Assembly (NCBI GenBank): GCA_019055375.1 | Contig: JAHQIW010005076.1 | Location: forward strand, 1-64,000 | Source: Parelaphostrongylus tenuis | Taxonomy: Eukaryota; Nematoda; Chromadorea; Rhabditida; Metastrongylidae | DNA length: 64,000 bases | Direction of reading: 5' to 3' | Part shown: piece after piece, positions 58,049 to 64,000 of the stretch | Layout of the letters: every line of letters starts with the position of its first letter | How positions within the stretch are numbered: the first letter of the stretch is position 1 | Translations under genes and position numbers: made by a program | The notes under the pieces: generated by a model | The model's input: only the letters and a program-made list of their open reading frames with translations | Told to the model about the DNA's origin: nothing | Database searches by the model: none

Positions 58049-58224
58049 ACCATTAGACCTCACTGCTCAAAACATATTGTCCTTATCAGAATATATCATT
58101 TTAAGCGGGTCTATAAAAAAGCTGTCGACCAAAGAGGTACTTTGTAAAGTTTCTTTTCATTAGCACTTTCTGAAATCTTAGAATCAAAGACCACGCAGCA
58201 AAACAATGTTAGAGATGCTCTTCT

Positions 58225-58358
58225 ACCGGGCTTATCTTGTACCAATTAGTCATACATGGAGGGATGGACAGCTTAGTGAACCTAAAACACGTTGTCCAAC
58301 CAAATACCTTTCTTGCATTGCAAGGCACCGCTAACCAGTGAGCCACTCGTGCACCCCT
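58225..58358 (-). mobile_element. tRNA-derived SINE (family A), 5' part
   Basis: On the minus strand the head gggtgcacgagtggctcact and a diverged box B are followed by aggttcactaagctgtccat and ccctccatgtatgac. This matches the first 130 bases of the family, and the body and tail are missing. It is the most diverged copy. Confidence 0.5.
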
Positions 58359-58819
58359 ACTATGTATCATCCTCGTAGAGGTATCAATGCCCGCTTAATA
58401 GCCAGGACACGGCTCGTTCTCAAGTGTTATACAGGAAGATTGAAATGCTAACTGCTCCCAGAGACGATGCTGGATTCAAAGGATCTATGACATAACTTCA
58501 GCTTCACGAAACTGGCTAAATTAGTAATCAAGTGGCTGAGAAATACATGGGACGCGGTTGGGAGTCAACGCAGAAAAGTAAGCTCCTTCCTGCTGTTTTG
58601 GGGGAGATTGGCAAGATAACTGTGATTACCCAGTTTTCACGTTCATTGCTCACCTGGCAATCCGCAGGGTATACTAAAAATAGTAGTAAAGACGTAAACT
58701 TACTTTTGAATAATAATACAGGAAGAAAGAATGACGTACGGCGTCATCGACCTGAGTGGGGTGGGAATATCAAACCCATTTCATTATGCTTATTTTACTA
58801 GTAAGGAACTTCTTTTCGG

Positions 58820-59085
58820 AACATGCGTAGAGGTTTCATTAGCTTTGCCGGCCCCGTCAAAACGAGTCTGACTATGAATATAGATCCATTCAAACAACTA
58901 TCAGCTCGGAACGGACTTTTACGGTTCAGGCGATATGTATCAGTGCCAGCTCTGAGCATACTGTGGTTGGTGCACCAACAACGACCTGTGAAGAAGACGA
59001 GGCCGAAGTGTTCCGTACGGATTTAGAAAAGTTCTCCAGTGAAAGCCAATCATTCAAGACCAACTTTCAACAGCGTCCATTCTTA
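58820..59085 (+). mobile_element. RTE endonuclease fragment on the plus strand
   Basis: The plus strand encodes FAGPVKTSLTMNIDPFKQL, then RFRRYVSVPALSILWLVH, then in another frame DEAEVFRTDLEKFSSESQ. These align with GVGVLVKSTLTENIDLFEQL, RGSMAALTIFVAYAP and DEDEIEAFSMDLEKFSEK of the RTE copy at 59745-63040. Only this part of the apurinic-endonuclease domain is present. It is a third, independent RTE insertion, in the opposite orientation. Confidence 0.7.
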
Positions 59086-59469
59086 AACCAATGTACATGA
59101 TCATGAAGGAAGATTAATATAAGTTTGAGATAAGCAAGCGCAAAATCTTCGAGTATCATGTAGAATTCTCATCGCTTCTTTATCTACTGAAGAATCCAAA
59201 TTTCAGGCTTGCATTATTGCAAGCAAGTGTTACCAGAACACGACCGTCTTCAAATAGTTCAAATGTTACTTGCACTGAAAATCTTTAGGTATTTGGTATT
59301 CTTGAAGTTTCAGGGAGGTCTTCTTGTCATCAAAGGACTTCAAGTCTCTTCCACTTTAACATTTTAGCGTTGTCTTCTGTTTCAGTCACAGTGCTTACTG
59401 ATTGTCGTTGTTGATTCATGAACGAATATAATACGAGCATAATAAACACAATACAGGGAAAAAAATGCT

Positions 59470-59550
59470 GGCAGAGCGGTGTCCTCGGTGTTGAAGCGTA
59501 GAGCTCGACCAGACTTGCGTGAAATGCCGGTTCAACTCCCCCTTGCGACT
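59470..59550 (+). other. Weak tRNA-like stretch
   Basis: tggcagagcggtgtcctcgg and, 45 bases later, gccggttcaactccc occupy box A and box B positions with the wide spacing of a tRNA with a long variable arm (Ser/Leu type). The acceptor ends do not pair convincingly. It may be a relic of another tRNA-derived repeat. Confidence 0.25.
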
Positions 59551-59744
59551 CGAAGTATGTATATCACCTGGCATCCATAAAAAATACTTATATCGTTGCC
59601 ACAAAAGGTAGAAAAAAAATTTTTAAAAATCATGTAATAAATTACTGAGAGTGTTGATCTCCAAAAAAAGACAGAGGCAATGGAATTTGTTTGCATGATG
59701 GCGTCAAAAAATTTCTGACGATCTTTCGTTAACAAACACATCAC

Positions 59745-62700
59745 CTGTATTACCTTTCGTCCCATTAATCGTCGAATGACCCGAGTTGGCACCAACAACA
59801 TTTCCATTTTTCCTTATCACGTGCAGGAGTAGCTTAGTGGGTCCTCGTCGCTCTAGGGATTCGCTGAGCACCATATCTTTCTTCTATCGCTTTTAAGAAG
59901 AAATGGGACCAACGGGTCAGTGGTCTTCCTTTGGAGCGCTTGATGTCCCGAGGAATCCAGTCGGTAACGGCTCTCGTCCATCGGTTGTCGTTGAAGCGCA
60001 TCACGTGTCCGGCCCACCTTGTTTTTGATATCCTGGCGTGTAGAACGGCGTCCATGATTTTCGATCGTTGACGTAGGACGGAACTTCGGATCCTTTCTCT
60101 CATTTGCGAGATGCGGGATACTCCTAGCATCGACCTTTCGACTACGCGTTCGATAGCGGCAAGTGATCTTTCATTCTGCGTACGTAGCGACCAGGTTTCT
60201 GCTGCATAAGTCAGGGCAGGGATAAGTGTCGAGTCGAAAAGGTGGGCACGGAGTCGGATGTTCTTTGTCCTCTTCACTACATCTTCGTTGCTCTTGAACG
60301 TTCCCCAAGCCACTCGTTTTCTCCTGTTCAACTCTGGAGCTAGGTCGTTCATCATGTTGATTTCACGACCTAGATAGACGTAACTGGAACATTCGGAGAT
60401 TGTCGTGCCGTTGAACGTGAAAGGGGCATTCGAAACCCATCCGCTCCTCATGAACATTATCTTCATTAGATTTAGTTGAAGACCGATCCTCCCACAGGCG
60501 TTATCGAAATCGGTGTGTTATGAGAACGATATCGTCAGCAAAGCGAAGATGGTTTAATTGTCGACCGTCAATTTTCACTCCCATTTCGTCCCATTCTAAT
60601 GTTCGCATGACGTTTTGTAGGGTGGCAGTGAATAGTTTTGGCGAAAATGTATCGCCTTGTCGAACCCCTCTTCTTACGTCAATGGTAATATATTGTAGAG
60701 TGACCATATTTTGGTCGTGAAATCTCTGTACAACTCGCGAGGAATCGCTATGTACGGAATAGGGACTCATGGTTGTCCAGAGTCTGTAGCCGCTTATATC
60801 GCCACTGAATCAAAGGCTTTCTTCAAATCGATGAAAGTGAGACAGAGCGCTAATTTGTACTCTCGTAAAACTTCAGTGAGTCTTGTAATTGTGTGGATGT
60901 GGTCCACGGTACTAAATTCCTTCCAGAAACTGTTCGTTCGCACGGCTGCTCTGGCTCTTCGTCCAGTATTCAGTCAGTCCTCTTTAGGATGATTTGAGTG
61001 AGGTGTTTGTAGGCAATGGACAGCAAGCAGATTGGGAGATAATTACCTATGTCGTGAAGGTCTCCCTTTTCGAACAACAACACGCTCTTGCTGTTTCCCC
61101 ACTGAACGGGAACTTTGCATTCTGACAGGCAGCGAGTGAAGAACCGAGCCAGGGTGTTGGCGAGAACTGGCGATATGTTCTTCAGGTGTCTGGACCAGGT
61201 GTTGTTCTATTTTTCACCAACGACAGAGCATGTTGGATTTTGGAAGGGAGAAGGCTAGAACGACAGATTCATCCTCTTACAATTTTTATGACGGTAAGAG
61301 GACATGGCCAGCAAGGAGATCGGAGTAGAAGAGGTAAATGATTTTCTTCATTGCCCTTGTGGAAGCTGTTAGTGCCCGTTAGGGCATCAGAGTGCAACCA
61401 TTTTGGTCCTGTAGTTGCGAAGCTTCGCTGAGCATCGCGATGCTCTTTCCAGCTTCTGCCATAACTGCGGGTCTTCACTCTTTGAGGTCTGCTTTTATAG
61501 CCTCTGCAAAGTTCTGCAAATTCGGATGCGAGGTTTCAGTTGCCTGTAGCTCGTGCGATTCCACGGTGACGTAATAATTTGAGTGTCTGCGAAGACAAGT
61601 GTCTTTTCGTGACTTAAGGGCTTTCAGATTTCATAGCGCTAGCGTAAAGATATTCTACGAGCCGGTCGTATTCTTCGTCGATTATGTCGACAGTGGAATC
61701 TTTCCCAATGCCGAATGATGACATGAATAGATCCCAGTTTATGGTAGTTCTGGGGCTCCGATGTTTGAATTTGATGGCTTTGTCTTCTGCCCGCGAGAAA
61801 CGGAACGTTGTGCTAAGGAGGCTGATCTGATCCCGTGTAAAACTTCGAAGCAACAGCACAACGGTTCAAACAAAGCCTAGAATTTACTAGGATGTGATCC
61901 ATTTCGTTATGATGCTCTTATTAGAAGATTCCCACGCCCACCGCTGAGAGTGAGGAGAACGGGGACTTGTGAGCTACCATAGATGGTATAAGTCGTCATG
62001 ATAAACTCAGAAAGTATCTTACCGTGTTCATTCCATTTAAATCCGCAGGTCCCAATGTGGCGTTCCCTGACGTTTCTTTAGGTCCAATAGTCGCGTTAAA
62101 ATTTCCAACAATGACCTTGAAGATTGTATGTCTTTTCTGAAAATTTTTCGAGGTCCATGGAAAACGCTTCGATTTCGTCTTCGTCATAGCTTGATGCTGG
62201 TGCGTAAGCAACGAAGATTGTTAAAGCCGCCATTGATCCACGTTGTTTCGATCGCAGTCGTCCGATAAGGGTTGTTAGTTGTTCAAACAAATCTATATTC
62301 TCGGTCAAAGTCGATTTGACGAGGACGCCAACGCCACCGAAACCTTTGCGATTGCATGCTCCGAGGAACACTTCTTCTCCGATGTCATAAACAGCGTCAA
62401 AAGGATGGCGTCTTTAGTCTCAACCAAGCTAATAACGTTGTTTCTTATCCTTCTTGCTTCAGGCAAAAGATTTTCTACAGGCCATTTGTAAGTAAAGGTT
62501 CTTGCAATGTAGATACAAGCCGACATTTTAGTCCTTTTCGATCTTGGCAGCCTAGTTTGGCTCCGAGATTTTAACACCTCCGTACTCGTCCCTACGTGGC
62601 GCTGCCTTACCAGGGGCTCTTTTGGGGTCAGGGGAATGGGGCCTATATTTATTGCTGTTTCTAGCATTTTGATACCCAACGTATAGCTTGCCATGCTCGT

Positions 62701-63040
62701 AAACGTGGGGGTTGGGTACTCACGAGCAGCTTGCCAGTCTCTCTCGGAGGAGCGGGAGGAGCTTATTTGTTGGAGGCGACTCCTAACCGCCTCCCGTGTA
62801 GTTCCCAGCAGCTTGACTGCAGGCTTTTGGCCGGCTTGACTCGTAGAAATAGAGTTTTTGTCAAGTCGTCGCTGCAGAAGCAAGGAGCTCACCCTGAATC
62901 CACCTGCGTCTCTGGGAAGCACACGGTCGCTTTTGGTTCGCGTTTTATTCCCCTATCCACCACCTGGGAACGCGGCACATGTCCTTGTGACTAGCCAGGT
63001 GGGATCCCTTGAAGAGGGAGGTCAGTGGGGTCGTACTATA
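59745..63040 (-). mobile_element. RTE-type non-LTR retrotransposon, nearly full length, decayed
   Basis: Reading the minus strand: a GC-rich 5' region (63040-62900); an apurinic-endonuclease domain in broken frames (MSACIYIARTFTYKWPVENL, VISLVETKD, FGGVGVLVKSTLTENIDLF, VIVGNFNATIGP); a connecting region; then reverse transcriptase with RRGVRQGDTFSPKLF, FADDIVLIT and a 210-residue C-terminal frame (60466-59834). Relative to the 6180-7910 copy, about 34 bases are deleted just after FADDIVLIT (near 60515), which shifts the frame. Total span is about 3.3 kb, the usual RTE length. Multiple frameshifts and stops mean it is not autonomous now. The two reverse transcriptase segments remain very similar, so both insertions are of one family. 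Confidence 0.88.
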
Positions 63041-64000
63041 ATAGAGTAAAATCATGTAATAGATGAGGACTAGCTTAATTAAAAAGACTGTTCTCAACCG
63101 CTTCTCATTTACTTTCTAATCACTTTATTACAGCCAAAGAAGTCAATTCCTAATGTGACTTAACGAGATTGAAGCAGCGCAAGTAGTCCAACCCTGGATT
63201 CTGTAGCTTCTCAAAAAAATAAAAAGTTGCCTTCTGATTTATGTTATCGTCCCTCTGTCCTCCAGAACATCTCTTTCCTGCTAAACGACCACCTTTGTGA
63301 ATACGTAGAAATTTTCTGAATGGGTTTGCTCTGAATTTACTGACCACTATGGTTTATATGATGCTTGAGTTTTAGTTCAACAGTTGCGATACCAGTTCGC
63401 TGTCACTGGAAAAAGAAGGCAACGTTGATGTAAGGTAGAAACAGGGCAGTGAAAAGGCGTGAAGAGGGTTCATTGAACCATACTGGTTTTAAAAGGGCTC
63501 GCATTTGCTTAACAGAACTATATCTACGATGTTAAGATATTTCGCCAATTTTCGAAGACAGGATGTCCTAAGTTCGAGGTCGATTTATTCGAGAAAATAG
63601 GATTGGAATGTATTCTTGTCAGTGTGATCATATAGACCTCAATCCGTATTGATCTGCGCCGGTGCTGACAGTTGCCTAACACGTTAGGACATGAGTGATA
63701 TTCTGATAAGAATGACGTGGCATGCGTGACTCCTGACGCGGAGGTAATTTACAAGAGCTCTTCATTCGCTTGTGGATAGTGCTGTCGAGTGGAAGATGGA
63801 GACCTATGTGACGTTAATCACTAGTGTGTCATTCGTCGACAACATCAACCAAAAGAGCAACAGGTCAGTCACATAATCGATTTCTGACACTGAGATGGAT
63901 CAGCGACTCAGTATTCGTCAAAATAGGTTGAACATTACGAAGGTTGGAAATTTTTGCCCTACAAAAAGACTCGTCTTCATGCCCTTTGCGCGCAGTCGAG
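63041..64000. other. Non-coding stretch
   Basis: No gene or repeat recognised up to the end of the window. Confidence 0.4.

Larger units (their letters stand above)
57770..58050. repeat. Foldback element with outward hammerhead ribozymes (family H1, second copy)
   Basis: The left end agtggtatacaggcacctgt is mirrored by the right end acaggagactgtataccatt. The inner segment gaagtcaaataattctctac corresponds to the inner arm of the 33000 element. The right inner arm is largely replaced by AT-rich sequence, so the fold is less regular. Hammerheads lie at 57774-57817 (minus) and 58012-58047 (plus). Confidence 0.75.

Noticed and set aside
1..64000. CRISPR array, operon or prokaryotic island
   Set aside because: No regularly spaced direct repeats with unique spacers were found, and gene structure is intron-rich eukaryotic throughout.

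Overview
The window reads as nuclear DNA of a parasitic strongylid (clade V, hookworm-like) nematode. It is AT-rich, with short introns bounded by GT..TTTCAG sites, a secreted two-CAP-domain protein of the Ancylostoma-secreted-protein (ASP) type, a nematode-style secreted S1 protease, and several decayed RTE and mariner transposons. No bacterial, rRNA or classical satellite signal was seen. The genus is an inference; nothing here identifies a species.

Layout. 1-2600: inverted-repeat (foldback) copies of a dispersed repeat. 3369-5767 (+): a complete eight-exon chymotrypsin-like serine protease gene, with every splice phase consistent (347 residues). 6180-7910 (-): a 5'-truncated RTE retrotransposon. 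8240-34550: mostly non-coding, holding mariner relics (9590-9985, 25335-25830), tRNA-derived SINEs (10713, 11782, 16320, 32623), tRNA-like and hammerhead-bearing foldbacks (23000, 23825, 24710, 33000) and a MITE with perfect terminal inverted repeats (34301-34542). 34770-35960: a TA microsatellite, a GC-rich repeat and a third mariner relic. 38030-38650: a foldback with two tRNA-like modules. 38860-41823 (-): a double-CAP ASP gene, assembled here exon by exon; it has one clear frame break in exon 3 and an unresolved frame in the inter-domain linker. 43028-44930: SINEs, another tRNA-like foldback and a possible signal-peptide exon. 45480-51150: dispersed repeats, a possible small secreted-protein gene (48366-49069, -) and a hammerhead-bearing repeat (49905). 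53500-56020: more tRNA-like foldbacks. 57770-58050: a second hammerhead foldback. 58820-59085 (+) and 59745-63040 (-): RTE fragments, the latter nearly full length but decayed.

The most notable pattern is the build of the small repeats. Several unrelated families are foldback elements, with two inverted arms, and each arm carries a structured-RNA module facing outward. In one set the module is tRNA-like, with box A, box B and a pairable acceptor stem. In another it is a type I hammerhead ribozyme with stem I, II and III and the CUGANGA..GAAA core. The two best hammerhead copies combine a near-consensus core with compensating stem pairs. A separate tRNA-derived SINE family, with target-site duplications on two copies, is present in at least seven copies and has no foldback structure.

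The two real genes are not functionally linked in any way the sequence shows. Both encode secreted proteins typical of nematode excretory-secretory products. All similarity statements were made by eye, without database searches.
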